Positions 47,190 through 56,811 of a stretch of DNA of 64,000 nucleotides are shown here, piece after piece. The notes under the pieces are model-generated. The model was not told the DNA's origin and made no database searches. It saw only the letters and a list, made by a program, of their open reading frames with translations. The translations under genes and the position numbers were made by a program. This DNA comes from an uncultured Planococcus sp. (GTDB lineage Bacteria; Bacillota; Bacilli; Bacillales_A; Planococcaceae), in contig CANNAE010000001.1 of assembly GCA_947502505.1 (NCBI GenBank), positions 673,265 to 737,264 on the forward strand, in the 5' to 3' direction. Position 1 is the first letter of the stretch. Each line of letters opens with the position of its first letter.

Positions 47190-48494
47190 ATGAGAATGGT
47201 AGACTTGATCGAAAAGAAACGGGACGGCCACGAGCTGTCCACAGAAGAAATCCGTTTTATTATTTCAGGCTATACAAATGGCGAAATCGCCGATTATCAA
47301 TTGAGCTCATTTTTAATGGCGGTATTTTTCCAGGACATGACTGAACGCGAGCGCGCCGATTTGACGATGGCGATGGCAGAATCAGGCGACCAGATTGATC
47401 TGTCGGCCATTGATGGCGTTAAAGTGGACAAGCACTCGACAGGAGGCGTCGGCGATACAACGACGCTCGTGCTCGGGCCGCTTGTGGCAGCATGCGGGGT
47501 GCCGGTTGCGAAAATGAGCGGGCGCGGACTTGGCCATACTGGCGGCACCATCGACAAACTTGAAGCGATCGACGGTTTCCATGTGGAACTGTCTACACAA
47601 GACTTTATCCGCCAAGTAAACGAACACAAACTGGCGGTTATCGGCCAAAGCGGCAATTTGACGCCTGCCGATAAAAAAATGTATGCCTTGCGTGATGTGA
47701 CGGCGACTGTCAATAGCATCCCGCTTATCGCAAGCTCGATCATGAGCAAAAAAATCGCAGCCGGCGCCGATGCGATCGTCCTTGACGTGAAAACAGGCGA
47801 AGGCGCATTCATGAAAACCGAAGAAGATGCCAAGAAATTGGCACACGCCATGGTCGGCATCGGCAACGCGACAGGGCGTAAAACGATGGCCATCATTTCC
47901 GACATGAGCCAGCCGCTTGGATTCGCGATCGGCAATGCCTTGGAAGTGAAAGAAGCGATCGAAACGCTGCAAGGCAAAGGGCCTGCAGACCTCACGGAAC
48001 TGTGCCTCGTGCTCGGCAGCCAAATGGTCGTCGTCGGCGGCAAGGCAGAAACGCTGGAACAAGCGCGTGCCATGCTTGAAGGCGTCATTGCAGACGGTTC
48101 TGCACTTGAAGCATTCCGCCAATTGATCGCAGACCAGGGCGGCAATCCTAAAGTAGTGGATGACCTCAGTTTATTGCCGCAAGCAAAATTCATCACGGAG
48201 CTGCCGGCAAAACAAGATGGCTATGTTTCCTATATGGAAGCAGATGAGATCGGGACAGCGGCCATGGTGCTCGGTGCAGGGCGCGCGACGAAAGATTCGG
48301 TCATCGATTTATCAGTCGGCTTGGTGCTCAACAAAAAAGTCGGCGATTTCGTCAAACAAGGCGAGTCATTGGCTACCATTTATTCCAACACACAAGACCT
48401 CGCAGAATGCCAGGAAATGTTATACAATAGTATCGAGTATTCAAACGAGCCGGTTGAAGCGATTCAGCTTGTCTCCGCTTTGATCACCGATTAA
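47190..48494 (+). CDS. pdp: pyrimidine-nucleoside phosphorylase
   Basis: Splits uridine/thymidine with phosphate into base and (deoxy)ribose 1-phosphate (434 aa). The glycosyl-transferase family signature is [16 protein letters not shown] (about 110-125), and [13 protein letters not shown] binds phosphate. A C-terminal PYNP domain is present (about 345-430). It starts 17 bases after deoB and a terminator follows. In Bacillus deoB is followed by punA (purine) and then dacF; here a pyrimidine enzyme is in that place. Confidence 0.95.
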   Translation: MRMVDLIEKKRDGHELSTEEIRFIISGYTNGEIADYQLSSFLMAVFFQDMTERERADLTMAMAESGDQIDLSAIDGVKVDKHSTGGVGDTTTLVLGPLVAACGVPVAKMSGRGLGHTGGTIDKLEAIDGFHVELSTQDFIRQVNEHKLAVIGQSGNLTPADKKMYALRDVTATVNSIPLIASSIMSKKIAAGADAIVLDVKTGEGAFMKTEEDAKKLAHAMVGIGNATGRKTMAIISDMSQPLGFAIGNALEVKEAIETLQGKGPADLTELCLVLGSQMVVVGGKAETLEQARAMLEGVIADGSALEAFRQLIADQGGNPKVVDDLSLLPQAKFITELPAKQDGYVSYMEADEIGTAAMVLGAGRATKDSVIDLSVGLVLNKKVGDFVKQGESLATIYSNTQDLAECQEMLYNSIEYSNEPVEAIQLVSALITD

Positions 48495-48498
48495 AGGA

Positions 48499-48531
48499 AT
48501 CTTGCTGGGTTTAGGCCCAGCAGGATTTTTA
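48499..48531 (+). terminator. terminator of deoB-pdp
   Basis: TGCTGGG pairs with CCCAGCA, extended by wobble pairs, and is followed by five T. Confidence 0.75.
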
Positions 48532-48560
48532 TTTACATAGCCCATTCAGGAGGAGTCGAC

Positions 48561-49883
48561 ATGCATCTATACGGGACACAAACAATCAACGAGCAAGGCC
48601 ATTTGACAATCGGGGGAGCAGACGCGGTCGGCCTCGCCGCACAATACGGCACGCCGCTTTTCGTTTACGACATCCAGTTATTCCGCGAACGCGCACAGGC
48701 ATTCCAGCAAACTTTCGAAAGCGAACAGGTCGGCTATCAAGTCGCCTATGCCAGCAAAGCGTTTTCCGGCATCGCCATCTATCAAGTCGCAGCACAAGAA
48801 GGGCTATCGCTCGACGTCGTCTCAGGCGGGGAACTCTACACGGCGATCCAAAGCGGATTCCCGAAAGAGAAAATCCATTTCCACGGCAATAACAAGAGCC
48901 AAGCGGAAATCGACATGGCTTTTGACGAAGAAATCGGCTGCATCGTAGTCGATAATTTCCATGAGATCGAGCTGTTGAAAAAAACAGCCGAACAGCGCAA
49001 ACAGAAAATGAACATTTTACTGCGTGTCACACCGGGCATTGAAGCCCATACACACGACTATATTACGACTGGCCAGGAAGACTCGAAATTCGGGTTTGAC
49101 CTGAACAACGGCCAGGCAGACCGTGCTTTCGAGCAAACATATAGCCACGGATATCTCGAGTTGATCGGCTTGCATTGCCATATCGGCTCCCAGATCTTCG
49201 ATACGGCAGCTTTTCAGATGGCGTCCGAAAAACTGCTGCTGAAAATGGCGGCGTGGAAACAACAATATGGTTACGTCTGCAGCGTATTGAATTTAGGCGG
49301 CGGCTTCGGCATCCGCTATACGGAAGAAGACGCCCCGCTAGAGCCTGCCGTTTATGTAAAAGACATGATCCATACCGTTAAATCGGCATCACAGCAAGCT
49401 GGATTTCCTTTGCCGGAAATTTGGATCGAGCCGGGCCGTTCATTGATCGGCGATGCCGGGACGACGCTTTACACAATCGGCTCTACAAAAGAAGTTCCGG
49501 ACACACGGCGCTATGCGGCGGTGGACGGCGGCATGTCGGACAATATCCGCCCTGCCTTATACGGGGCGAAATACAGCTCCCTGCTTGCCAACCGGGCTAA
49601 AGAGCAAGCGGGACAAGTTTATACGATTGCCGGGAAATGCTGCGAATCCGGCGATAAACTCATCGAAGAAGCCCAGTTGCCGAATGTTGCGGCCGGTGAC
49701 ATCCTGGCTGTTTTCTGTACCGGCGCATATGGCTATTCCATGGCGAGCAATTATAACCGGATCACGCGCCCGGCTGTCGTCTTTGCAGAAGGCGGCAAGC
49801 ACCAGCTGGTCATCCGGCGCGAAAGTTTCGAAGACTTGATCAAGAATGAAGTAGGATATTCGCAAGAGGAGGCAGAGCGTTGA
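48561..49883 (+). CDS. lysA: diaminopimelate decarboxylase
   Basis: PLP enzyme that makes lysine from meso-diaminopimelate (440 aa, alanine-racemase-like barrel plus C-terminal beta domain). The PLP Lys is about Lys66 in VAYASKAF. HCHIGSQIFD, GGGFGIRY and EPGRSLIGDAG bind PLP phosphate; the acid-loop Cys is in GKCCESGD. AGGAGGAG precedes ATG 48561. In spore-formers dacF-spoIIA-spoVA genes lie immediately upstream; here pdp does. A tiny membrane-peptide gene overlaps its stop. Confidence 0.97.
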   Translation: MHLYGTQTINEQGHLTIGGADAVGLAAQYGTPLFVYDIQLFRERAQAFQQTFESEQVGYQVAYASKAFSGIAIYQVAAQEGLSLDVVSGGELYTAIQSGFPKEKIHFHGNNKSQAEIDMAFDEEIGCIVVDNFHEIELLKKTAEQRKQKMNILLRVTPGIEAHTHDYITTGQEDSKFGFDLNNGQADRAFEQTYSHGYLELIGLHCHIGSQIFDTAAFQMASEKLLLKMAAWKQQYGYVCSVLNLGGGFGIRYTEEDAPLEPAVYVKDMIHTVKSASQQAGFPLPEIWIEPGRSLIGDAGTTLYTIGSTKEVPDTRRYAAVDGGMSDNIRPALYGAKYSSLLANRAKEQAGQVYTIAGKCCESGDKLIEEAQLPNVAAGDILAVFCTGAYGYSMASNYNRITRPAVVFAEGGKHQLVIRRESFEDLIKNEVGYSQEEAER

Positions 49884-49984
49884 GAAAGCAGAACATCATG
49901 CTATTTCTGTTCGTCCTGTTGATGGCGGTCGCCTGGGGCATCGCCTACTGGCTGTTCTTCGCTGACAAGGTCACCGGCGGCTGA
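49880..49984 (+). CDS. tiny membrane peptide, 34 aa, coupled to lysA
   Basis: Not recognised. The product starts MRKQNIMLFLFVLLMAV and runs as one membrane helix (about 5-27), ending in ADKVTGG. TTG 49880 overlaps the lysA stop (TTGA), and AGGAGGCAG, inside lysA, is correctly placed 6-7 bases upstream. This layout indicates coupled translation. The function is unknown; the gene is too short for routine calling. Confidence 0.6.
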   Translation: MRKQNIMLFLFVLLMAVAWGIAYWLFFADKVTGG

Positions 49985-50064
49985 TCCTGTGCAAACTTGA
50001 GTTATCAGGGAGTTTATAGTAGTATGGGGAAAGCTGCTTTTAAGATGAAAATGAGGGATCAATT

Positions 50065-50424
50065 ATGTTATACAGATACAAAAAATCATTTGAAAAGATC
50101 GCCATGGGCTTGTTGTCTTTCATGCCCAAAGAGCGTGAACTGAAAAAGCTGCAGCAGACCATGCACATTTATGAAGAAAATCCGGAATGGCAATTGTTTC
50201 TCTGGAAAAAAGAGGACGATTTTGTCGGGTTGTTGGGTGTGGAAGTCTCAGAAGATCATTACACCATCCATCATGTGTCGGTGAACCCATCCCATCGGGG
50301 CGACGGGATCGGCCATCAGATGATCGATAAGATTCAAGACATGATGCAGCACCGGGAAATGCGGGCTACAGACGAAACCGAAGCTTTCCTGAATAAATGC
50401 CCAGTAAAAAAAGGCGGCCTTTAA
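50065..50424 (+). CDS. ribT: GNAT acetyltransferase-like protein RibT
   Basis: A 119-aa GNAT-fold protein. The N-terminal part (RYKKSFEKIAMGLLSFMP) is close to B. subtilis RibT, and the acetyl-CoA site pattern VNPSHRGDGIGHQM is present. RibT lies at the end of the rib operon in Bacillus, but here no riboflavin genes flank it. Its substrate is unknown. ATG 50065; a bidirectional terminator follows. Confidence 0.9.
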   Translation: MLYRYKKSFEKIAMGLLSFMPKERELKKLQQTMHIYEENPEWQLFLWKKEDDFVGLLGVEVSEDHYTIHHVSVNPSHRGDGIGHQMIDKIQDMMQHREMRATDETEAFLNKCPVKKGGL

Positions 50425-50448
50425 TTCTTAAAGGTTCCGCCTTTTTTT
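50406..50448. terminator. bidirectional terminator
   Basis: AAAAAAAGGCGG with CCTTT pairs with AAAGG and CCGCCTTTTTTT around a short loop. It serves ribT (+) and ypuF (-). Confidence 0.85.
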
Positions 50449-50928
50449 CTGTTGCCGGAGTGCGATGATTTCCGTCCGGTCGCGCAACCGGTGCTTGTGC
50501 ATCAAATAATGCTCATCATGCTCTGGGGCCAGGTAATGTTGTTTTCGCTCTTCGATTGCTTGGGCCAGTTCGCCTGGCAAAAGCGGAAGGGCGCGGTGTT
50601 CGAATGGCTCGCGATTGGTGACTCCTTGTATCGATTCGGTCAGCAATTGCATCAATTGCTGGTGGTCGAAGCCTTCAGTCCAAACACCCGGCTCGGCTAG
50701 TTTCGGTTTGGCCCGTATGAGCGAACGGAGCGCGCCGGGATAATTGCTGCGGCGCCAGTGGTACATGCCGACTGCCAATTGGATCCACCCGGTCAAAGGA
50801 TGTGTCTTGTCTTTCGGAGCAATTTGTTTCCAGTACTCTTCCCCGACTTCATGGCATTCGAAATAATCTTTTTCATCATTGAAATGGATGATGTACTGCA
50901 GGAATAAGGGATGGTTAAGCGGATGCAT
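50428..50928 (-). CDS. ypuF: DUF309 protein (YpuF)
   Basis: A 166-aa helical protein of the DUF309/YpuF family, marked by FNDEKDYFECHEVGEEYWK near the N-terminus and LTGWIQLAVGMYHWRRSN. Function is unknown; the family is often near ribT and scpA. In B. subtilis ypuF sits in line with scpAB, but here it is on the opposite strand, divergent from scpA. A GGAGACCG site precedes the start on the minus strand. Confidence 0.9.
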   Translation of the reverse strand: MHPLNHPLFLQYIIHFNDEKDYFECHEVGEEYWKQIAPKDKTHPLTGWIQLAVGMYHWRRSNYPGALRSLIRAKPKLAEPGVWTEGFDHQQLMQLLTESIQGVTNREPFEHRALPLLPGELAQAIEERKQHYLAPEHDEHYLMHKHRLRDRTEIIALRQQKKRRNL

Positions 50929-50991
50929 TTCGGTCTCCTTTCTTTTATAATCAAGTAATAATAGGAATATGAACAGTCAGGTGGTAATTGC

Positions 50992-51765
50992 ATGTCTTAC
51001 GAAGTGAAAGTGGATGCCTTTGAAGGTCCCCTAGATTTATTATTGCATTTAATCCATCGTTTGGAAATCGATATTTACGATATACCCGTTTCCCAAATCA
51101 CTACACAGTATATGGAGCATATCCGCGCAATGCAAGTGCTCGAGCTCAATGAGGCGAGCGAGTACTTAGTGATGGCGGCGACTTTGCTTGCGATTAAGAG
51201 CAAAACGCTGCTGCCGGTGCATGAAGGGGAAGTCGATGAAGTCGATTATGAATTCGATGAAGAAGACCCCCGCGATGAATTGGTGTCGCGGCTGATCGAG
51301 TACAAAAAATACAAAGAAGCGGCGGGGGAACTGAAGAAGCTTGAAAACGACAGGTCCGTGCTTTATTCCAAAGCGCCTGCTGATTTATCGGAACTGCAAG
51401 CGCCGTCAGATTTCCTGGCCGATGAAGCCAATCCTTACGATATGCTCGGTGCGTTCCAGAAGATGCTGCGCCGGAAGCAGTTAAGGGCGCCTTTGTCGAC
51501 GCGTGTCGCGCGCCAGGAAGTGTCCATCAAAGAACAGATGGGCTCGATGGTCGAACGCTTGAAATCATTTAAAGGCCGCGCCAATTTCTCGGAGCTTTTC
51601 CCGTCGGATGACCAGGCCGTGCTTGTCGTGTCGTTCTTATCGCTGCTGGAATTGATGAAGCGCCAAGTAATCGCAGTCGAACAGCAAAAGAATTTCACCG
51701 AATTGTCGGTGGAACTTAGAAAGGAAACGTGGCAAGATGAAGAAGAACCTTTTGGGCCAAATTGA
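50992..51765 (+). CDS. scpA: segregation and condensation protein A
   Basis: Kleisin subunit of the SMC-ScpAB chromosome-condensation complex (257 aa). The N-terminal pattern FEGPLDLLLHLIHRLEIDIYD binds the SMC neck; an acidic middle (about 80-100) and a C-terminal winged-helix part (about 195-250, VVSFLSLLELMKRQ) binds the SMC head. ATG 50992 is preceded by CAGGTGG. The 3' end overlaps scpB by 29 bases, so translation is coupled. Confidence 0.97.
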   Translation: MSYEVKVDAFEGPLDLLLHLIHRLEIDIYDIPVSQITTQYMEHIRAMQVLELNEASEYLVMAATLLAIKSKTLLPVHEGEVDEVDYEFDEEDPRDELVSRLIEYKKYKEAAGELKKLENDRSVLYSKAPADLSELQAPSDFLADEANPYDMLGAFQKMLRRKQLRAPLSTRVARQEVSIKEQMGSMVERLKSFKGRANFSELFPSDDQAVLVVSFLSLLELMKRQVIAVEQQKNFTELSVELRKETWQDEEEPFGPN

Positions 51766-52327
51766 AGCATTGCTATTCGTCACAGGAGACGACGGCTTGA
51801 GTTTTAGCCAATTGCAATTTTTGACCGAGGCCGATGCAGGGCAACTGGAGCAGGCACTCGCTGAATTGAAAAGCCGCTATGGCGCCAGCGATTTCGGCGT
51901 GACATTGAAAGAGTTGGCGGGCGTCTACCAATTGGTGACCAAGCCGGAAATGGCGGACACCATCCAGAAATTGGTCGAGAACCCGACTCCTCAATCACTG
52001 TCGCAAGCTTCCTTGGAAGTGCTGGCGATCGTGGCTTATAAACAGCCGATCACGCGTGTGGAACTCGAAGATTTGCGCGGCGTGAAAAGCGAAAAGGCGC
52101 TGGCAACACTCGCCGCCAAAGGCTTGATCCAGGAATGCGGGCGTGCGGAAGGGACAGGCCGTGCCATTTTATACGGCACGACTGACGAATTTCTTAATTA
52201 CTTCGGTTTGAAGAATTTGGAGGAAATGCCGCCTCTTCCTGAAGAAATGGCAGAAGAGCCGGAAGAAGACACAGATCTCTTCATGACGAAATTTCAAGAA
52301 GCATTCAAAGAAGAAGTAAATGCATAG
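51737..52327 (+). CDS. scpB: segregation and condensation protein B
   Basis: Winged-helix dimer subunit of the SMC complex (196 aa). Motifs: QIEALLFVTGDDGLS at the start, LKELAGVYQLVTKPE, and SLEVLAIVAYKQPITR in the second wing; the acidic tail follows. The start lies inside scpA (overlap 29 bases). A terminator follows; in Bacillus ypuI, dacB, spmA and spmB intervene before rluB, but here rluB comes next. Confidence 0.97.
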   Translation: MKKNLLGQIEALLFVTGDDGLSFSQLQFLTEADAGQLEQALAELKSRYGASDFGVTLKELAGVYQLVTKPEMADTIQKLVENPTPQSLSQASLEVLAIVAYKQPITRVELEDLRGVKSEKALATLAAKGLIQECGRAEGTGRAILYGTTDEFLNYFGLKNLEEMPPLPEEMAEEPEEDTDLFMTKFQEAFKEEVNA

Positions 52328-52338
52328 GAGCTTACTGG

Positions 52339-52374
52339 GAAGACTGGGACGCATGGACAGTCTTCTTTTCTTTT
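52339..52374 (+). terminator. terminator of scpAB
   Basis: GAAGACTG pairs with CAGTCTTC, loop of 11 bases, followed by TTTTCTTTT. Confidence 0.7.
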
Positions 52375-52491
52375 AAGCGATGCGCTTTCTCTTTAGCTGG
52401 AATTATGCCATAATTCCGGTTAGAAAGACCGCGAAGAACGTGAATCGGCTGCCTATGCGGCCGGTATTTAACCAGATGGGGTGAACAGGAA

Positions 52492-53223
52492 ATGGAAAGA
52501 TTGCAAAAAGTAATGGCGCACGCAGGAATTGCATCGCGGCGCAAAGCAGAACAAATGATTTTGGATGGAAAAGTGAAAGTGAACGGAAAAACGGTGAAAG
52601 AATTGGGCGTCAAAGTGACTCCTTCCGATAAAATCGAAGTGGAAGGCGTGCAAATGGAGAAAGAACGCAAAGTTTATTTTCTTCTTTACAAGCCGCGCGG
52701 CGTCATTTCGGCAGTGTCCGACGACAAGAACCGCAAAGTGGTAACGGATTTCTTCCCGAATGTTGAAGAGCGAATCTATCCTGTCGGGCGTCTCGATTAC
52801 GACACTTCAGGATTATTGCTGCTGACAAATGACGGCGAATTCGCCAATAGCCTGACACATCCGAAGTTCGAAATCGATAAGACGTATGTAGCGCGTCTCA
52901 AAGGCATTCCAGCTAGAGAAGACCTCCAGAAACTCGAGCGCGGCATTAAATTGGAAGATGGCATGACAGCACCGGCAAAAGTGAAATTATTGTCAGCTGA
53001 CGGGAAGGCGTCAAAAGCGATTGTCCAGATCACCATACACGAAGGACGCAACCGTCAAGTCCGCCGCATGTTCGAAGCGATCGGATTCCCGGTACAGAAG
53101 CTGAGCCGCGAACAATTCGCCTTTTTGACCTTGCATAGCTTAAATGCAGGCGAATCGAGAGAGTTGAGCCCCCACGAAGTGAAGCAATTGCGCGTGTTGG
53201 CGGATACCGGCAAACGGCGCTAA
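52492..53223 (+). CDS. rluB: 23S rRNA pseudouridine synthase RluB
   Basis: Modifies 23S rRNA (position 2605 in E. coli numbering). 243 aa. N-terminal S4 RNA-binding domain (about 2-60, RLQKVMAHAGIASRRKAEQMI). The catalytic Asp is near 101 in VGRLDYDTSGLLLLTND. The C-terminal HEGRNRQVRRMFEAIGFPV is typical of the RsuA/RluB/E/F group. GGGTGAACAGG precedes ATG 52492. It is followed by the res operon, as in Bacillus. Confidence 0.95.
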   Translation: MERLQKVMAHAGIASRRKAEQMILDGKVKVNGKTVKELGVKVTPSDKIEVEGVQMEKERKVYFLLYKPRGVISAVSDDKNRKVVTDFFPNVEERIYPVGRLDYDTSGLLLLTNDGEFANSLTHPKFEIDKTYVARLKGIPAREDLQKLERGIKLEDGMTAPAKVKLLSADGKASKAIVQITIHEGRNRQVRRMFEAIGFPVQKLSREQFAFLTLHSLNAGESRELSPHEVKQLRVLADTGKRR

Positions 53224-53312
53224 CGTTCACAAACCCTTCAAAACTGCGGGTAGGCGGCTGATGAAACTTTGCTATAATTGATGTGCATCCAATCCCTCGA
53301 AGGAGGATCTAT

Positions 53313-53864
53313 ATGAGTACGGAGAAAAAGAGCAACAAGAAAAAAAACCGGACGATCATGCGCTCCGTAATTTTGCTGCTGCTGGTCGCAGCCATCGGCT
53401 ATACGATCTACAATAGTGTGACGGCCGATGAAGTGGAAGTGCTGAAAGTGGGAGATGCGGCACCGGATTTCACGCTGACGGATCTCGACGGGGAAACCCA
53501 TAAGCTCTCCGATTACGAAGGGCAGGGCGTGTTCCTGAATTTCTGGGGCACATGGTGCGAACCGTGCATTAAGGAAATGCCCGCAATGGCCAAGCAGTAC
53601 GAAGTATATGGAGATCAAGGCGTACAAGTCCTTGCGGTGAATATTGCGCAATCGAATTTTGAAGTAGAGACGTTCGCCCGTCAATACGGACTCAATTTCC
53701 CGATTGTCATCGACCGCGATAAAAGCGTCATGACTGCATATAATATCCGCCCGCTTCCAACGACCATGCTGGTGAATCCGCAAGGCGAAATTCAGCGAAT
53801 CGTGACCGGTGAAATGACAGAGCAGGATATCGCAGGTTTTATGGAAGAAATCAAACCTGAATAA
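53313..53864 (+). CDS. resA: thiol-disulfide oxidoreductase ResA
   Basis: Membrane-anchored extracytoplasmic thioredoxin-like protein that reduces apocytochrome c before heme attachment (183 aa). A Lys-rich start, one membrane helix (about 14-33), then the AhpC/TSA-type domain with active-site Cys82-Glu-Pro-Cys85 in GTWCEPC. The ResA-type acidic residue pattern is conserved around it. ATG 53313 follows AAGGAGGA; the frame opens 10 codons earlier over the promoter. First gene of resABC. Confidence 0.97.
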   Translation: MSTEKKSNKKKNRTIMRSVILLLLVAAIGYTIYNSVTADEVEVLKVGDAAPDFTLTDLDGETHKLSDYEGQGVFLNFWGTWCEPCIKEMPAMAKQYEVYGDQGVQVLAVNIAQSNFEVETFARQYGLNFPIVIDRDKSVMTAYNIRPLPTTMLVNPQGEIQRIVTGEMTEQDIAGFMEEIKPE

Positions 53865-53877
53865 GGAGATTTTTCGG

Positions 53878-55530
53878 ATGGACAAATTGATTTGCAAATG
53901 CGGCCATGAAAACCCGCCAGGTACGATTCTTTGTGAATCGTGCGGCCGGCCGCTCAATGAACAGGAACAAAACAAGAAATTGGCGGACATGCGCTACGAA
54001 GGGACGGCAAGACGTTCCCAAACCTATAACAAGTCGATCATCGACAAAATCTGGAACTTCTTTTCCAGCGTCAAAGTGGGCGTCGGCATCATCATCGTCT
54101 TACTGATCGCAGCCGCCGTCGGCACGATCTTGCCGCAGAAACAATATGTCCCGGCAACGACGGATGCAGAGATCAAAGCTTATTATACCGATATCTATGG
54201 CAGCGTCGGGACGGTCTACCACGCACTTGGCTTCCATGATTTGTATAATTCCTTCTGGTTTATCATCCTGGTCGGGATGCTTGCGATCTCATTGATCATC
54301 GCGAGCCTCGACCGGTTCGTGCCACTTTATAAATCATTGAAAAACCAGCGGGTGCTGCGCCATTCCAGCTTCATGCACAAGCAGCGCATTGTAGCGGAAG
54401 GGCCGGGAAGTGCTGACACGTTAAAAAAAGCCGAAGAGAAATTGACCGGTTTGAAATACAAGGTGTCGACCGATAAAAATGGCTTGCTTGCCGAGAAAGG
54501 CCGTTTTTCGCGCTGGGGCCCATATGTTAACCATATCGGATTGATCATTTTCTTGTTCGGTGTCATGCTGCGCATGATGCCCGGTTTCTATGTAGACGAA
54601 ACGTTGTGGATCCGTGAAGGCGAAACACGTGCCATTCCGGATGCGCCGGGCTACGTCCTTGAAAGCAAAGGCTTTACTTTGGAAACTTATACAGGTGAAG
54701 GCGAAGAAGAGAAATTCGGTGAAGCGATTGACCGCGTTGGTACAGTAGCTAAAAATTACCAAACGGATGTCGTTCTCTACAAAATTCCGGAAGGTACATT
54801 GCCTGGCGATACAGCCGATATGGAAGTAGTGGAAGAACACGCCATCCGCGTTAACCAGCCGTTTAAATTCGACGGCTACGCTTTGTATCAGATGGATTTC
54901 CAGCAAGACGAGCTGAAAACGATGAGCTTCGCGCTGCAGAATAAGGAAACGGGTGAAAGCCGCGGAGATTTGACGATCGATTTGGTCAACCCGGAAACCA
55001 ATTATGAGCTCGAAGACGGCTCGGTTGTGGAGTTGCTCGGCTATTATCCTGATTTCTCTGGTTTTGAAAACGGCGAACCGCAAACCGCGACGCCGCTTCC
55101 GAAAAACCCGGGCTTTCTCGTGAAAATGACAACTCCCGATACGCCAGACGGGGAAACGAGTTTCATCACGATCCAGAACACCGTCGAACCGTTAGGGGAC
55201 AACGATTATAAACTTGCCTTCCAAGGGGTGGAGACACGCGATGCATCCGGCTTGACGGTACGCAAAGACCGCACCTTGCCGATCCTTGGGCTTGGCGGCT
55301 TGATCTTCATGATCGGTGTCGCACAAGGCATGTATTTCAATCACCGCCGCTTCTGGATCCAGCAGCAAGCGGATGGCAGCATTCTGCTTGCAGGCCATAC
55401 GAACAAAAACTGGTTCGGGTTGAAAAAAGACTTGGACCAAGTGACGGAACACGCTTCTCTTCCGGCATATCGCGACCAACAGGAAGACATGGAAGCACAG
55501 GAGAAAAGGGAAGGTGAACAATTGACATGA
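53878..55530 (+). CDS. resB: cytochrome c biogenesis protein ResB
   Basis: Membrane part of the system II heme-transfer complex (550 aa). An N-terminal zinc-ribbon-like segment with [10 protein letters not shown] and LCESCGRP is followed by about four membrane helices (near 65-85, 120-140, 215-235, and 465-485) and a large extracytoplasmic domain between the third and fourth. It works with ResC to move and attach heme to CXXCH apocytochromes. It starts 13 bases after resA and overlaps resC by 4 bases. Confidence 0.96.
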   Translation: MDKLICKCGHENPPGTILCESCGRPLNEQEQNKKLADMRYEGTARRSQTYNKSIIDKIWNFFSSVKVGVGIIIVLLIAAAVGTILPQKQYVPATTDAEIKAYYTDIYGSVGTVYHALGFHDLYNSFWFIILVGMLAISLIIASLDRFVPLYKSLKNQRVLRHSSFMHKQRIVAEGPGSADTLKKAEEKLTGLKYKVSTDKNGLLAEKGRFSRWGPYVNHIGLIIFLFGVMLRMMPGFYVDETLWIREGETRAIPDAPGYVLESKGFTLETYTGEGEEEKFGEAIDRVGTVAKNYQTDVVLYKIPEGTLPGDTADMEVVEEHAIRVNQPFKFDGYALYQMDFQQDELKTMSFALQNKETGESRGDLTIDLVNPETNYELEDGSVVELLGYYPDFSGFENGEPQTATPLPKNPGFLVKMTTPDTPDGETSFITIQNTVEPLGDNDYKLAFQGVETRDASGLTVRKDRTLPILGLGGLIFMIGVAQGMYFNHRRFWIQQQADGSILLAGHTNKNWFGLKKDLDQVTEHASLPAYRDQQEDMEAQEKREGEQLT

Positions 55531-56711
55531 CATTAGCCGATATCAGTTCCAATCTATTATATGTAGCCTTTATCGCCTACCTGGTAGCAACATTCGTGTT
55601 CGGCGGGGCCGTAAAAGGCAATAAAAAAGGCACCTACCGCTCTGAACAGCGCTGGGGCAAAGTCGCCATCACCATCACGGTGATCGGCTTCGTTTCGCAA
55701 GTGGGCTATTTCATCACGCGGTGGGTGGTCACTGGCCATGCGCCGATCAGTAATATGTTCGAATTCACGACGGCATTCGGCATGACGCTAGTCGGCGGAT
55801 TTATCATACTTTATGCTTTGTATAGAACAGCAGTGCTCGGGATGATCGTCTTGCCGATTGCCTTATTGATCATCGCTTATGCCAGCATGTTCCCGAGTGA
55901 AGTGAGCCCGTTGATTCCGGCACTTCAAACGAATTGGCTGGCAATACACGTTATCACAGTTGTCGTCGCGGAAGGGATTCTTGCGATCAGTGCGGCGGCC
56001 GGCTTGATTTATTTGCTTAAAGTCGTCGACCAAAAGAAAAAGTCCAAGCAGCGTTTTTGGCTTGAAGCCATCATGTATTCGCTTGTTCTGGTGCTTGGCT
56101 TTGTCGTAACCAGCACATTCTTCACATTGACGAATTACGAAGCGGATTTCGCTTATGTCAATAAAGACGGACAACCGTCGGAAATCACTTACAATATGCC
56201 GGCGATCTTCGGGATGAACGAATTCGAGCCAATGACAGATGGCGCATTGACGCCGCTGTTGGAAATGCCGCCGATCGTCCATGCCGGAAAATTGACGACC
56301 GTATTGTGGTCGCTAATGGTCGGGACAGTGCTTTATGCATTGATCCGTCTCGTCTTCCGCAAACGGATTTCCGCCATGCTGCAGCCGTTTACGAAAAACG
56401 TCAATTTGCAGCTGATGGATGAGATCAATTACCGGTCGATCATCATCGGCTTCCCGATCTTTTCTCTCGGGGCTTTGATTTTCGCCATGATCTGGGCGCA
56501 AATCGCCTGGTCGCGTTTCTGGGGCTGGGACCCGAAAGAAGTATGGGCGCTTGTCACATTCTTATTCTATGCAGCGTATCTGCATTTGCGGCTCGGGCGA
56601 GGCTGGGCAGGCGAAAAGTCTGCTTGGCTTGCAGTCATCGGTTTTGTCATCATCATGTTCAACTTGGTGGCAGTCAACTTGATTATTGCCGGACTGCATT
56701 CATACGCCTGA
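55527..56711 (+). CDS. resC: cytochrome c biogenesis protein ResC
   Basis: Polytopic heme-handling protein of system II (394 aa, about eight helices). The tryptophan-rich heme-presenting motif [12 protein letters not shown] is near 332-343, and conserved His residues lie in predicted helices, as in CcsA/CcmC-type proteins. The start is ATG 55527, overlapping the resB stop by 4 bases. A terminator-like hairpin separates it from resD. Confidence 0.96.
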   Translation: MTLADISSNLLYVAFIAYLVATFVFGGAVKGNKKGTYRSEQRWGKVAITITVIGFVSQVGYFITRWVVTGHAPISNMFEFTTAFGMTLVGGFIILYALYRTAVLGMIVLPIALLIIAYASMFPSEVSPLIPALQTNWLAIHVITVVVAEGILAISAAAGLIYLLKVVDQKKKSKQRFWLEAIMYSLVLVLGFVVTSTFFTLTNYEADFAYVNKDGQPSEITYNMPAIFGMNEFEPMTDGALTPLLEMPPIVHAGKLTTVLWSLMVGTVLYALIRLVFRKRISAMLQPFTKNVNLQLMDEINYRSIIIGFPIFSLGALIFAMIWAQIAWSRFWGWDPKEVWALVTFLFYAAYLHLRLGRGWAGEKSAWLAVIGFVIIMFNLVAVNLIIAGLHSYA

Positions 56712-56713
56712 TG

Positions 56714-56750
56714 AAAAAGCCTTTTCCTGCTATGGAAAAGGCTTTTCGTT
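56714..56750 (+). terminator. terminator or attenuator between resC and resD
   Basis: AAAAGCCTTTTCC pairs perfectly with GGAAAAGGCTTTT. The tail CGTTTATTTTT is a weak T-run, so read-through to resDE is likely. Confidence 0.65.
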
Positions 56751-56811
56751 TATTTTTGGAACCCTTATCGGTACAATGAAGGGTATAGAGATGAAAGTTG
56801 GAGGGATTAGG

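Noticed and set aside
47297..48196. 299-codon and 246-codon open frames on the minus strand inside pdp
   Set aside because: They lie wholly antisense to pdp, which has clear family motifs. The compositions are odd (runs of Ser/Pro/Ala or His/Arg) and no ribosome sites precede them. GC-biased third positions make such shadows long.
56686..56811. 42-codon N-terminal extension of ResD
   Set aside because: It overlaps the end of resC and a terminator; ATG 56812 has GGAGGGA upstream and gives the normal receiver start.
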